A stretch of 64,000 bases of DNA from Perilla frutescens. Taxonomy: Eukaryota > Streptophyta > Magnoliopsida > Lamiales > Lamiaceae. The position numbers and the translations under genes were made by a program. How positions within the stretch are numbered: the first letter of the stretch is position 1; each line of letters begins with the position of its first letter. The notes beneath the pieces are model-generated. The model was not told where the DNA came from. It did not search any database and saw nothing but the letters and a program-made list of their open reading frames with translations. Positions 1 through 12,116 of the stretch are shown in pieces. The DNA lies in contig BRKX01000014.1 of NCBI GenBank assembly GCA_026008535.1, forward strand, positions 39,500,506 through 39,564,505, given 5' to 3'.

Positions 1-1903
1 TTGCATGAGCTGAAATTTTTCCCACAGTATATTGTTAGAAGGCTTTTTCCATTAGCTTCAATTTTATATATTCAGTTTTTAGTTTGGATGAGGTTTCGAT
101 CCCTACATGGTTGCTTAAAGATGAGATCTCCATTCTCTAAAAATCTAGAAATTGGACAACTTCTCAGTTCTTATGTAAATTATACATAAGCTATTTGATG
201 TTAAGATATTGATATTGGGGGCTTAAGCATGAATCATGTAATGCTTCACATTATGATTAGAATGTAATTTGAAAAAGAATTTAAAATATAGCTTGAGTTG
301 ACCGTGAGTTTTGGAAATGAATTTTTATTATCCCTCAAGTTGGGGTTGTTTTGATATATTCCCTAAATAAATAAGCGGCTGCTTTTTATTTTGAAAAGGT
401 GTTGGGTGATCACTTGATAATTTGACAAAGTAATGGTTTAAAATGAAATTAGCAAAATACGATTAGATTCCCAAGTATTCTCTTATATAAAAAAATTATA
501 ATGGCTCTTCCAAAAATGTTACATTAAGTTAATATTCATATTTTTCCTTTCGAATTAAATTCTTAAATGATCGATTTATCCTTGAGGTTTGTAGTGCACT
601 ATTTTCACAATTTTCATTTGATTGTGTCCATTCGAATTTCAAACTACACCAAATTTTAGGAAAACATATAAGAATATATATTTTTGACCTATAGGTATAA
701 GATTTTACTATGAATGGTCATTATTTACACGTATCCTAGGCCAATGAGCCGTGCATCGGGCTCAAAATGTCAATTTAAATAGGCCGTTAAGCATTGATGT
801 TGTCCGTATAAGCCCAAGTTGTATGAGAAACATATTTTAAGCTTGTATCTACATTATTGAGTAAGTTTTGGGTTGTTTTGACGATACTAAGATGTAGCCC
901 TCTTTATAGTCAATATACGAGAATTTTCGACTTAGACACTACAAGGATCGTGGTAAAGGCTTCAGCTATTTTAGCTATAAGGTGGGTTTTGCTAACTAAA
1001 ACATTTATTTTTAAAATGCTTTCGTCCATGTATGGAATTATAACAGTTTTCACTCTTCGTGGATATGATTTGACCTACATGATGAATTCAAGCATTGTCA
1101 AGTATATTGAGATATAGTTATGTGATCACATAGGGTCTGTATCCACGCACGGTTAATTGAGCGCATCGACTTTTGAATAAATATATTCTTAAGTGCATTG
1201 ACATGGTATTAATGATATTGAATTGTTCACTTTTGAATGACTATTCTTGAGCGAATGGGGAATTTGAATTGATATTGATTTATCAGCTTTTGAATAACTA
1301 TTCTTAAGCGCACGCATGGACATTTGAATGAATATTAACTTATTGGCTTTTGAATAAATATTCTTAAGCGCAGGAACATTATTTTAAATATTGGATTACT
1401 GAGTTTTGATGTGATAAATCTTTACATGTATTTGGACGAACACGATAAGCCCACTGAGTGTTTTCTAGCACTCAGCCCACGGTTTTCTGAAATGTTTTTT
1501 AGGTACAAGGTAATGCAGGCAGCTGACATAGACATATAGATTCTATAAGGTTTTTTTTACTATTCAAAATTATATTTTGAATGTTAAATGTTGACTTTGG
1601 TCAATATTTTAACGTATTATGCTTCCGCTGAATGTTTTGAATATTTATGAATATTAAAATCATACATGTTCCACTGTTATTTTTGATTCGTTCAAATATT
1701 AGACTTTCAACGTTGACTAGTTGTTTGTGAAATATATTTGTGATTGGTTGTATGAAAAGTCTTCCCATAAGATGATTGATGCATTTTATTTCTAAAGAAG
1801 TTACTATAAAAATATTTTCTTTATAAAGGTAAAATGGTTATGAAAATAGGAATTTTATTTAATCTTGTGTAGTGCCTCAGATTTCTAGAATTGGGGCGTT
1901 ACA
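1..1903 (+). mobile_element. Partial 5' LTR of a decayed Ty3/gypsy element
   Basis: The stretch ends in GGGGCGTTACA, the usual 3' end of plant gypsy LTRs, followed three bases later by a tRNA-Met primer-binding site. The LTR starts before the window. It is AT-rich with no convincing ORF; the reading frames at 1-189 and 857-1117 have no recognisable protein character. A short stem-loop at 1454-1475 (CTGAGTG / CACTCAG) matches one found in the other gypsy LTRs of this window. The boundary is firm on the right only. Confidence 0.75.
1454..1475 (+). other. LTR stem-loop CTGAGTG...CACTCAG
   Basis: A perfect 7-bp stem (1454-1460 with 1469-1475) encloses an 8-base loop and is flanked by CCA on the left and CCC on the right. 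The same arrangement recurs in the gypsy LTRs at 34947-34964, 45164-45185, 52549-52570 and 54891-54910. By position in the transcribed part of the LTR it could be an RNA hairpin near the poly(A) or dimer site; that role is inference. Confidence 0.6.
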
Positions 1904-1906
1904 GAG

Positions 1907-1918
1907 TGGTATTGGAGC
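1907..1918 (+). other. Primer-binding site, tRNA-Met type, two mismatches
   Basis: TGGTATTGGAGC differs at two bases from the TGGTATCAGAGC used by plant retrotransposons primed by initiator tRNA-Met. It lies three bases after the LTR end. The mismatches agree with the decay of the rest of the element. Confidence 0.75.
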
Positions 1919-2102
1919 GGGTCTACGAATCTGTAGGCCTACGGGATCATTTTCGAAATATTGTTATAATGTTCTCAAATACGTGTAATATTTTATTTGA
2001 CCCATTGTCTGACGTCCACGTCATGCCTTGACATCACAGGTACAATATTATGTGTTTTTGTTAATTTATGAAAAGCTTGAGATGAGAAAGTTGACAAGTA
2101 TA

Positions 2103-2136
2103 AATATATATATATTCTATATATATATATATATTT
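2103..2136. repeat. AT microsatellite
   Basis: Two runs of TA dinucleotides separated by TCT. Simple sequence with no function inferred. Confidence 0.85.
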
Positions 2137-3670
2137 ATTTAAAGGGAAAAAAATGATAACGAAATAAATTTATTTCAAAAGATATAATGAGCATGTGTAT
2201 AACATCACGGGAACATTAACATAGATGAACCAATAACTTAATAGTATGTTCTTAAGTTCTTACTAATTAGTATGGACAATAAGATGATATTAGAACTTTA
2301 TTTCGCTTACGGATGCTAAGGGCTAGACTCATTTAAGTGTTTGTTTTGCGATAGATGACGAAACCTTAAAGAAAACTCTAGGACTACTTTTTGTGAACTA
2401 TTGTATTGCTAGTCGAACATCTCGACCAATGGTGAGTCCAAACTTTACAAGATGAGAAATATAAGTTAGACGATTATCAGATATTCAAGAGAATTCTTGA
2501 ACACGACTCGGGGATGCATATTTCGCAAGTGATGAACAAGTAGTTAGAAGCTAAAGAAATACTAGAAGACGTGATCAATTACGAAGGTACAACCCATTTA
2601 TTTGTTACTTTGTCTGACGAATGTGCTCAACGGACGATGCAACGATTTAAGAAACAAGTGCAAGAAATCTATGGATACCGATGCTCGAGATTAACTAGCA
2701 GACTTCTCAAATAATATTTTTGCTTGTTGGGCGAATTATGGCATTCAATTGACATGCCTACATTCTATGGTTGTATCAGTGGCTAACGATTTTATCTGAA
2801 GTGGAAAAAAAAATCTAAGAAAGACTCAAGATCGTGAATCTTCAATCCAAACTAACTTTGAAGGTACATGTGACCCAGTGCGAAGAGAAAGTAGTTCAAA
2901 TGCCAATAATATCAAAATGCATGCTTGGAAGGTTAGAAAAAAATATATATATTTATTGAAAAAAATAGAATAATATTGGGGTCAAAGTGATGATAATTTT
3001 TTTTGAAGTTTAAACAGATTGAGCATAAGAGTGATAACGTGATTAGCTAGAAGCCTTAATAGTAATAAGGGCAAATTATGAAGATTTATCGAAAATTTGA
3101 GAGGACGAAGCAGAGTATATGATCATGAGTGTCGACATAGACGTAGACGGAACAAGAGAAGAAAAGAGGCAAGACCCGAAATTATACGAAAGATTGCCAG
3201 ACAATTGACATATATAGCTTGTAGAATGATAAAAACGGGGTGTAAAATAGAAATCGGGTAAAGGAAAAGTATCAGCTCGAGAAGAAAAGAACGTGACGTG
3301 TTACGTGACCACACTAAGTGAGAAAAATTATGAAATCCATATGAAAGGATTTTGTCACCAAGTTGTTAATGATACGTGTGTTCTCACGTCCTGAGGTTAT
3401 AAAAAATAAATATTCCCGATTTATTTAGTTATATATTTTTTTTCAATAGTAAAGATTTTAAAGTAAACAAAGACAATATAAAGTGCAATAATTTTTTACA
3501 AGTAAAAGGAAAAAAATGAGTAAATTATGGAATACACAATTAACATCGATGAAGATAAATGGAATGCGAAGGGAAAATGGGATGTTACTACGAGACTTAG
3601 GAAATGACCTTGGCTCAATATTATATATCAAGAACGGTTACGAAGGAAATTTCGAGGACGAAATTTATTT

Positions 3671-3684
3671 AAGGGGAGGAGAAT
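3671..3684 (+). other. Polypurine tract of the first gypsy element
   Basis: AAGGGGAGGAGAAT sits directly before TGTAACACCCC, a standard gypsy LTR start. It would prime plus-strand DNA synthesis. Confidence 0.8.
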
Positions 3685-3786
3685 TGTAACACCCCAAAAT
3701 TTATTATATAAAAAGAATACATGCTCAATATATAATAATTAAGTTAATGGTTCATTTCTTGCCCAAAAGTCAAAAGCTCATGGATT
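3685..3786 (+). mobile_element. Truncated 3' LTR start of the first gypsy element
   Basis: Begins TGTAACACCCC directly after the polypurine tract. About 100 bp can be followed before a short tandem repeat and then copia LTR sequence. Because the 5' LTR shows only its right part and this shows only its left part, the two cannot be compared. Confidence 0.7.
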
Positions 3787-3868
3787 TTCTCCATTTGGCC
3801 ATTTGGAAATTCATACACGTATCTATGTTCTCCATTTGGCCATTTGGAAATTCATACATGTATCTGTG
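3787..3868. repeat. 41-bp tandem repeat, two copies
   Basis: Two copies (3787-3827 and 3828-3868) containing TCCATTTGGCCATTTGGAAA differ at two or three bases. The pair sits at the seam between the truncated gypsy LTR and the copia LTR remnant, so it may mark a repair event at the junction. Confidence 0.85.
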
Positions 3869-4087
3869 TTCTGCACTGACAGGCTAAGCTGGCCTCTCAA
3901 ACTATCAGTCCTAACTGATCAGCTCATCAGCTCAGCTCTAAGTCAAGCTCACCCTCTCAACTGAATAGTGCAGATAAAATATTGAAAGCGAGTCAGGGCC
4001 CTAAACATTCCGTAAGTAGTTTAAGTTTTTGAAGTCAGTTTATTCACCCCCCCTCTAAACTGACATAGACTCGCACCAGGACCAACA
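3869..4087 (+). mobile_element. 3' part of the SIRE-like 5' LTR
   Basis: Ends ...GGACCAACA, an inverted match to the TGTTGG start of the 3' LTR at 15227, and is followed by the PBS. The left limit is approximate because the LTR is truncated against unrelated sequence. It contains repeated TCAGCT/TGATCAGCT words that also recur through the element's coding part. Confidence 0.75.
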
Positions 4088-4089
4088 AG

Positions 4090-4101
4090 TGGTATCAGAG
4101 C
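4090..4101 (+). other. Primer-binding site, tRNA-Met type
   Basis: TGGTATCAGAGC is an exact match to the plant initiator tRNA-Met site, two bases after the LTR end CA at 4087. Confidence 0.9.
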
Positions 4102-4177
4102 GGTTGATTCTAAGGATCAGCCGTTTTCTGCAGATCATTTGAATTAGATCTGTTTATCTGTGCTAACATTTTCAGCT

Positions 4178-6417
4178 ATGGAAAACCATAAGCTACCTCT
4201 CTTTTCAGTTGAGAACTATGATAACTGGATCAGAAGGTTGAAAGTTCATCTATGCTCCATCCATGAGAACATGTGGGAGGTGATTGAAGACGGTCCAATC
4301 ATTATTATGATGGACAATGAAGCCCGCATCGTGGACGTCAACCAACCGGCCAGGATCCCAAAACCAACACATCTTCTCACGGGTAAAGAGAAGAAGTTGA
4401 AGAATCTGGAGTTTGTTGCTCAAGCAGCACTTTTCCAAACTCTAGATGAGGATCGCATGAAAGACACAACGAACTGCAGAACAGCGAAAGAGATTTGGGA
4501 CTTGCTTGCAGATCTGTGCAAAGAGTCCAAAGTTATCAAAGGAAACAAGCTCCAACTTGCTGTTGATAAATTTGAGTCTTTCAAAATGCAGCCAAAAGAA
4601 AGCATCTCAAGCCAGAAATAAGATTTCTTAGCATACTAAGTGAGATGAACAACCTGGGAAGAAACTATCCCAATAGTGAGTTGAACTCAAAAGTTCTCGA
4701 TAATCTCACAGATGAATGGGATATGAAAGTAATCACTATTAAAGAGTCAAGAGACTTAAATAGCATTACCCCCAGAGAGTTGTTTAGATCTCTCAAGACT
4801 CATGAATACAGCCTGAACCGAAAGAGAGAATCATCCACTTCCTTTTCTCACGATGCTTCTTTCTAAGCTGAAAGAAATCGGTTCAGAGAAGCCCGCGGAA
4901 GAAATAATTTCCGACCAAGATGCTCACCTGCCAGAGAGAATCCAGGGGGATCAGTGACTGATCGAAGAAGAGAGTCAACCGACAAAAAGAAGATCCTGAC
5001 TGAGGATATAAACGAGCAAATCTAGTCAATGACAAGATTGCTGGAAAAGCTAAGGAAGGTCAGAGATCAACAATCAGCTCAACCCCAAGCTGACGATGCT
5101 GCCAAAGGAGAAAGAAGCCAGCAGCCAGCTGAACGATCAGCTGAACAATTCAGGGTTCCCAACTGAAACATAGAGGAATGTTTCCACTGCCACAAGCAAG
5201 GGCACTACAGATTTGAGTGTCCCGAGCTTCCTAAAGATAAGAAGGCCAATGTGAGAAGGAGCTTCTTCAAAAGGAAAGCTATGATTGCTAACTCCGAGAA
5301 TGCCGTCCTCGATGACTCAGACTACCCATCTGGAATTGACTTAGATAGATATAGTTCAAACGATGAAGCTCTACTGTCTCATGGCCAACAAAGATGAAGA
5401 GGTTAGTATGTCTGATTCAATAACCTCTTTCTATCATATACACGAAGCTGTAATCTCTAGAAATGAACTAGACGAACAGTTACAAATCCTAGAAGATCAG
5501 CTAGCTTATGTATCAAGCATACATACTGAACTAAAAAGTGAGAATGACGAGCTAAGAAGTAGAGTTGATGAGCTAAGTGTTGAAAATGAGAAACTTAAAA
5601 CTCTCAAAGCTCAGTCAACTAAAATAGATCATCTAAATCTGAGAAATGCTGAACTGGAAGCTGAGAATGAGCAGCTCAAGCTAGAAATCCTTGAAAAAGA
5701 GGAATTGACCCTCAAATTCAAGAAGGGATCCCAGACTCTAGATGAAATTTTGTGTCATCAGAGAGTTGAAGCTGGGAGTCTAGGGCTGAGATATAGCACG
5801 TATACTGCCGCCGAAAAGGGCAAGGCAGTAGCTCAGAGCTGTGAATCTGGAATCCTGAGAGGATTCACAAGACCAGCTCATTCCCCCCAATTGAGGAATC
5901 CAAAGATGAAGGCATCTTGGAAACTCCTCAAGCTCAGCCCAAAAATCAATCTGATCATTCGAGTAGGGCAACTCAAAGACAGTCAGTCTTTCAAAGACTT
6001 GGGGCTCAGTTAAAGCCACCAGTTCAACACAAAACAGTAAATCAGCCCAGATCTACTGCTCAATCGAGGCTAAATTTTCAACAAAGGCCTTCAGCTCACC
6101 CCAGGTCTTCAAATCAACTGAGACCTGAAGATCACTCGAGGTCATTCCATCAGAGAAGACCATCAGTTCAAAACATGCCATCAGTAGCTCAACAAAGAGC
6201 TACAACCTCTTCCAGACAAGTTTATCCTCAAAGGCCAGCTGTGCATCAATCTGGGAATTCCTCGAATTCTAAGAGAAATGTGCATACAAGATTGTACTAT
6301 GTAAGACAACATAAATCAATCTTTATGGAAGAATTTATTCCAACTGACTTTGCAACCCAGTATGATGAGTACTTGAACTCAAGGGATCAATCAACAGTCA
6401 ATCCCAATCATAACTAG
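4178..6417 (+). pseudogene. SIRE-like gag, broken
   Basis: The capsid protein of the element. The likely start is the ATG at 4178 (MENHKLPLFSVENYDNWI), which begins the copia gag motif with the aromatic YDNW signature. The frame breaks at about 4615, resumes to 4866 after a shift, and shows a CCHC zinc knuckle at about 5176-5220 (C-X2-C-X4-H-X4-C). A further shift near 5372 leads into a coiled-coil region (5400-5760, Leu and Glu heptads) followed by a Gln/Arg/Pro/Ser-rich tail up to 6417 in yet another frame. A long gag with coiled coil and low-complexity tail is usual for SIRE elements. At least three frameshifts and several stops make it non-functional. Confidence 0.8.
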
Positions 6418-6733
6418 CTTGGAAAAGGGCCATCTCACAAAGGCCAAAAGGCTAAAAGTCAGAGGTCTATCAAAAACTGGCCAAGACAAAGAGCAACAAA
6501 GTCACAAGATGAGAGGATATTAGTTGAAGTCTTTTATCCTAACACTCATAAGAGATACAGATCAATGGACCCAACTCTCAGTCGAAGAGTTACAAGGAGT
6601 CCAAAATTGATCTGGAGATCTAATTCTGAAGGATCTCTCAATCAACAAAAGCCGAAAGTGTGGCAAATGTAGATTTCTAAATATTTGATTAACCTCCCAG
6701 GACCCGATATTATGGGGTACCTAAAACCTGATA

Positions 6734-7904
6734 TTGGTTTTGCAGGAAAAGAGCATCCTATCTAAGAAAAAGGTCAAAGATACTTGGTATCTGGATAGCA
6801 GGTGCTCAAAACACATGACCGGGGACAAGGGAGATCTTGACGGTTACAAGGAGGTTAAGGGACCACTAGTCACCTTTGGAGACAACTCAAAGAGCCAAAC
6901 CATTGGAGAAGGGTTCGTGATCAAGGGAAAAGTTGTCGTGAATGGCGTGTCACATGTTGAAGGACTGAAGCATAAGGTGCTAAGCATCAGTTAGCTTTAT
7001 GACAATGGGTACTCATTCGACTTTAGCAACAGCTCATATGACATCAAAGACAAGTCAACTGGAGCCATACTCCTGACTGGAGTTAGAAAGGCAACATGTA
7101 TGTTCTTGACTGGTTAACTGTCTATTCAGAAGCTTGCTTTCTCTCCAAAGGATCAGCTGAAGCAAGTTGGTTGTGGCATCGACGACTGAACCATCTCTAC
7201 TATAAAACCATCAACTACCTGGCAAAGAAAGAGCTGGTTGATGGGCTTCCCAAAGAAATCTACAAGAAGACTGGTGTCTGCAGACCATGACGAAAAGGGA
7301 AGCAAGTAAGGTCGTCATTCAAGAACAAAAGTCATCCTCAGGGAACAACTGATATTCTCCAGTTGCTACACATGGACCTGTTTGGACCAGTAAAGCCACC
7401 AACCCCCAAAGGCAAGAAGTTTACTCTTGTAGTAGTAGATGACTACTCAAGATATACCTGGGTAGAGTTCTTGAGAAGTAAGGATAGACTTTTGATAAGC
7501 TATCAATACTGATCAGAAGACTACAAACTGACAAGAGAAAAGTAGTCCAAAGGATAAGATTCGATAATGGAACTGAGTTTGTCTATCAGCAGATGATCAA
7601 TTTCCTGAGTGAACTAGAAATCACTCACGAACACTCAGCTGCAAGAACTCCTCAACAGAATGGCGTAGCTGAAAGGAGAAATCGCACGCTAAAGGAAGCA
7701 GCTAGAGCAATGATAGCAGATGCTAGCATAGCTGAATGCTATTGGGCAGAGGCAGTTAATACAGCCTGCCATACACAGAACAGAAGTGCCATAGTCATCA
7801 CACATGACAAAACACCCTATGAGTTATTAAAGGGTCGTAAGCCTTCTATCTCTTACTTTAAGGAATACAGAGAAAAACTGTACATCAGTACAGGCCTTGT
7901 CTAG
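6734..7904 (+). pseudogene. SIRE-like protease-integrase, broken
   Basis: The protease region opens with WYLDSRCSKHMTG near 6790; the active-site triplet Asp-Ser-Gly reads Asp-Ser-Arg, so the enzyme would be dead. An in-frame TAG at 6992 ends the first piece. The GAG-pre-integrase zinc region (SWLWHRRLNHLYYKT) follows at about 7165-7225. A TGA at 7288 falls where the second Cys pair is expected. The integrase core shows LLHMDLFGPV (first Asp) near 7362, a damaged middle with shifts around 7490-7600, and HSAARTPQQNGVAERRNRTL (catalytic Glu) near 7635. The frame stops at 7902 where the C-terminal part should continue. Confidence 0.8.
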
Positions 7905-8260
7905 TGAAAATCTGCTGGATTGTATTGATCACATTATCCCAGAACAGTTCAAAGACTCACTAGAAGATGGCATTGAAACTAATTCTAGACCAGTTAAAGA
8001 TAACTTGGTTAATGAGGACACCAACTGCGGTGAAACCTCAAACCCCATAACTGAAACAGGGGGAAGAATCAGTGAAGACGATGAACAAGCTGGAGCCAAA
8101 GGATCAGCTGAACGAGCAGCCGAAGGATAAGTTGAAGGAGCAACTGATAAACCAACTGAGGACATAGCAGAAGCCACCATACCCAAATGGCTCAGAAGCC
8201 ATCCAGTCGATAAAATTGTTGGCAATCCAAGAATTTGAGTCAGACCAAAGGTTAAATGAG
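7905..8260 (+). pseudogene. Integrase-RT linker remnant
   Basis: An acidic, low-complexity frame (7897-8130), then a stop, then KWLRSHPVDKIVGNPRI with a TGA followed by VRPKVK at about 8188-8256. That pattern (W..SHP.D.I.G....GVRTR) is the conserved stretch just before RT in SIRE-type copia polyproteins. RT itself does not follow; the reading passes into third-ORF copy A within about 20 bases. Confidence 0.7.
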
Positions 8261-9902
8261 CAGCTCAGCAAGAAAAAGGTAAGGAGTTCACAGCCCGGGA
8301 CCAGAAGAGCTCAAAGTCCTCTCCCAGATCCTACAATCCCCTTAAGGGTCACAGCTGAGGATCACGGTCATCAATCTATTGCCGATCTTGGGCTATGCGC
8401 AAACCCAAGAGACATTATTCCTGCTCAAGAAATACTTCATAAAGGAGCTGGAGCAGACTACTTTCAGTTCATGTGTCCTCCTATGCCTCGAACTGAAGGG
8501 AACATCAAAGCTTTCTCAAAAGGAGAAAACATACGAGACTGGGCTTGGGAACAAACCAACCAGTACATGGCTCCTCACTTTGCTGCAGAATTAACTAGCT
8601 ATGAAGATCTCTATAATACCTTACTAAGGTATGTCTATTGGTTCCTCTGGCGATATGTCTATGAAGCTGACTCATTTCTTATGCTCATGGGATTTAATGG
8701 AATGAGCTTTCGGAAACAAGAAGAAGAATGGAGCTCAGAATGGACGGGCACCAAGAATGCCTGGGTAATGAAAAGAAATGAGCTCAAACAGCAACTCTAT
8801 CTTCATAAACAATACGTAAATCCATCAGAGGGATCTATGTTCAATGTCATTAAGGGAACAAGCAAGCTGAAAGGAATACATCTCCCCGCTTATCCTGAAG
8901 AAAATGAAGAGACAAAGTTGAAGTACATCAGGATGAAGCAGAAGTTTCTTTTTGAAGAACTAACAAAGCATCAATCAGTGAATCGAGCTGAAAACTATTC
9001 TCGGACAGAGGAAAAGCTTCCAATTGACGATATCATTGATGAAACTGCAAGAGAACTACAGTCTGGAGAGGCACCACAAGATGAAGAACATGAATTTGAC
9101 ATTCTCAACTCCCCTACCAAGCCAAAAGTTGCAAAAACTACAGAAGAAAGATTCAGCAGTGACGAGGAAGTTGACAAAACACTCAAGTCACCAGCTGATC
9201 AACATCTGGTCCTATTGCAACCAACTGAGAAACCAGTGAAACCCTCAGTCTCTCCTGTTATGCAAACAGAGCTTTCTCCTCCACTAGCTGATGATCAAAT
9301 CCCTGCTGAAGATCCAGCTGATCAAGCAACTCAGCTGGATATACGGACTAAAGTGCGGAACATAGTGATCTTTGCTGATCCCGTCCAGATTGCACTACAA
9401 GCTTAGGCTCGAGCTGATACTGAAACTTCCCACTGAATCAAGCTACAATGATACTATTTATCTGGGTGATGCAGATCAGTTAGTGGCCACATCAGTTGAG
9501 CAAACAGTAGATCAGTCCAAGACAGTTCCTTGTGCAGAACTGGAAGCCGCTGAAGATGGAAATGAAGCATCATCCAGGGGAAAGGATCTGTAGCTGACCA
9601 TCGCAACTAATTAGTCGAGTCCTGCAGACCATCAGTCAAGAAGACCACCAGGCCAGTTAACAGCTCATCAAGAAGAGCTGCTTCAGAGCATTCAACAGCA
9701 GTTAAAACAGCATGAAAAGCTGATCAGGAAGCTTCAAGCCCATACCGGACTCCAATTAATTGACGGTGAGTCCTCTAGCTCTGATGAAGGGGAAAGTAGT
9801 CCCATTGTGCCTGCCCCCAAGAGAAGAAGAACTGAACACAAGCAAGACAAAGAGCCTGATCAAGCGAAGCTGATTCAAGACTCCTTAGCTACTATCTTGT
9901 GA
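8261..9902 (+). pseudogene. Third ORF, copy A, 5'-truncated
   Basis: The frame runs open from within the linker (8216) to 9406. It lacks the N-terminal half seen in copies B and C and begins near the Lys/Arg-rich hinge. The core shared with B and C runs from about 8440 to 8750: DYFQF..PP...T.GNIKAFSKGEN, then YVYWFLWRYVYEADSF, then GFNGMSFRKQEEEWSSEWTG. A one-base shift near 9406-9470 moves the tail to another frame, which ends at 9902 with a Gln/Lys coiled coil (SIQQQLKQHEKLIRKLQAH) and a basic cluster PKRRR. The function is not known. The family resembles the 'putative plant transposon protein' domain found beside plant retrotransposon pol genes. Confidence 0.65.
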
Positions 9903-10188
9903 TTCAGTGCATTCAAAAATTCTCTTTTGGGAAATATAAAAGAAATTATATTATCTTTTCAAAATGAATGACATGTCTGCATTTATTTTGAATTTTTGAC
10001 CGTTGATAAAACAATGACACATTTCATAGTCATTAAAACTCAATGATTCAAAAACGGCAATGGACTATTTAATTCTTTCAACCAACACAAATTTATGAGT
10101 CATTCATCTCAGTCATAAATCCCCTTGCTCACAAATAAAAAAAGAGAAGCAATTTATTCTCTTAAGAATTTTTTTTTCAAAAGAGTAT

Positions 10189-10238
<50 letters not shown>

Positions 10239-10279
10239 AAGAAGCTTCAATTCAAAATCAACCAAAAGTTTTCAAAGAA
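9903..10279 (+). other. Spacer between third-ORF copies A and B
   Basis: AT-rich and non-coding. It holds a TATA-like AAATATAAAAG near 9930 and a long CT tract (10193-10238) just upstream of the copy B start codon. It could be a leader or promoter for copy B, but the sequence alone does not prove that. Confidence 0.45.
10193..10238. repeat. CT microsatellite
   Basis: About 22 CT units with one interruption, 42 bases before the copy B start codon. Pyrimidine tracts in 5' leaders are common in plant genes; here the function is unknown. Confidence 0.9.
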
Positions 10280-12116
10280 ATGGCTGAATCTTCAAAAGCT
10301 CTTATCTCCTTCAAAGAACAAATGTTGAGAGATAAATTTCTGGAAAGGCAGAAATTTCAATTGATTATTAAGGAATCAAATAATCCTTTTCTTCTAGTCA
10401 ATCTTCACATGACTGGAATTCTGCACTACCTTGAAACTCCCCCAAGGTTCTTTAGACAAAACTTGGTTGGTGAATTCTTGCTTCAAGCAAAGGTATCTGC
10501 AGATGGGAAGGTTATACACTCAGTGGTTCAAGGAAACAAACTTCATATCACTGAGAGAAAGATTACAGAAATCTTTCAACTTTCCATAAAGGGTTCCAAG
10601 GTTCAGGATCTAAAGGATTTTGCTGAACCATACTGGAAAGAATGGCGTGCTTCAACTTGCACCAAGCAGTTCAGTTTTACCATAGCTAAAACTGACTTGA
10701 AGGCCAAGTATGGAGTTATGCTCGATGTTACGAACAAAATGATATTCGGCGCCATTGGAAGCTTGAGTTAATTAACTCAAAAAAGATACAAGGTAATGAT
10801 ACACCTTGTTGAAGGATTGGAAGTAAATTGGGCAGAATTTGTATTCTCCCAATTCAAGCATCAAGTCATCAAAGCGGCCGACTCAAAGAAGACTGGGAAA
10901 TTTAAGTCCAAAGTAGGACTTGTTCTACGCATGAGCAAGCTTCTGGAAGATATGTTGAATCTTCCAAATGATGACGCGCTACCAGTCCTCATCTTTGACT
11001 GGATTCCTATGAAAATGATAGCACATCTTCAGTCACTCAAGAAAAAGAGGAAATCTAAAGCCAAAACTGGCAACACACCTTCAAGCAGTTCAACTGCCAA
11101 TGAAGTTCCTTCTCCACACTCCAAGAATGGATCATCAGTTGACTTCAAGCCCTGCACTGATCCAAATGAGCTCATTCTATTCATCGGAATTCCTTATCCA
11201 AATTATGGAGTTGATTACTTCAGGAAAACTTTCCCTCCTCTTCAGCTGACTGAAGACAACATTCGTACTTTCTACAGTGGCGAATATGTAGTCAAGAGTG
11301 CACAGAAGGATGTAACAAATCTCCTTCTCACTCACTTCACCTATGTTGCCAAGCAAGACAATCAGTTGTTCGAACAACTACACTGGTATTTCTACTGGTA
11401 TAACTGGAGACACTCTATGTCAATCCAGTCATACTTCTTACTAACTGCCTTTCATGGCATGAGATTTTGGCAACGTGAAGAGACTTGGAGCATTAAATGG
11501 ATTGGGGCTTTAAATCCATTTCCTCCAACAATTGTGCAAGTCCAGCGGATTATGAAGCATTGACTTGATAATAACATTCCAGCTAAGGCAATGCTAGCAT
11601 ATGTTCAAGCCAGCTTGAGATTGCAAAAAGTTGCAACTAAAAAGAAGTTCGTTAACAATTCAATCGATCAATGTTACCTTAACCTAAATTTTGAACCAAT
11701 TCAGTCAAAAGAGGCATCACTACAAGCTGAGGGGGTAACATAAAAGATAGATCAAGCTCTATCTCACACTGAAATTGTGGTGACCCCTAGGAGTCAACAC
11801 CGTGGACAAAATGGAGCTAATGACAATGAGTGCCAATTCACCAGATCTCCTGTCCTGAGGCTATGTTACTTCGCTTATCAAGTCTTACTCGAGAGCTGCA
11901 AAACTGATAAAACATCAGTCTAGCTCATCATGCAGAGGAATTAAAGAGCTGACCACCTCAGCGGTTGCTCTTAAGCAACTTCAGCAAGTTGAGACTATAA
12001 ACAGAACTGATCCTCTTAAGGACTCTCTCAGTTCAGCTTCCAAAAGGAAAAGGTCAACCAGCTCAAGAAATGTGGAGAAGCCAGCCCCATTCGACCACTC
12101 AAGAAGAGGAAACTGA
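10280..12116 (+). pseudogene. Third ORF, copy B, nearly full length
   Basis: Starts MAESSKALISFKEQMLRDKF and stays in one frame to 11743, interrupted only by TAA at 10769 and TGA at 11561. N-terminal half: FLLQAKV...VIHSVVQGNKLHIT...ITEIFQL, matching EFYYYAEI...IISIIHDQVITI...LTNLFQL of copy C, then WAEFVFSQF...FKSKVGLVLRMSKLLEDML. This EFY.....V.G....I...F.L layout resembles the plant-specific PF20167-type domain of retroelement proteins. A basic hinge (KKKRKSKAK) leads to the second half with YFRKTFPPLQLTEDNIRTF, YFYWYNWRHS and GMRFWQREETWSIKWIG. After a shift the tail reads LKQLQQVE, then SKRKRS, ending at 12116. No signal peptide or clear membrane anchor is visible, so an envelope role is not supported. 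Confidence 0.65.

Larger units (their letters stand above)
1904..3684 (+). mobile_element. Degenerate interior of the first gypsy element
   Basis: This 1.8-kb interval lies between a PBS and a polypurine tract, so it is the inside of an LTR element, but it is far shorter than a gypsy gag-pol and no domain could be read in any frame. The last 60 bases carry the FRG/RNL-like coding tail (TTTCGAGGACGAAATTT) seen before the PPT of plant chromoviruses, also present at 32139-32160. The middle has presumably been lost by internal deletion. No gene is supported here. Confidence 0.65.

Noticed and set aside
857..1117. 86-codon frame in the first LTR
   Set aside because: No motif, inside an LTR, composition like that of flanking non-coding DNA.
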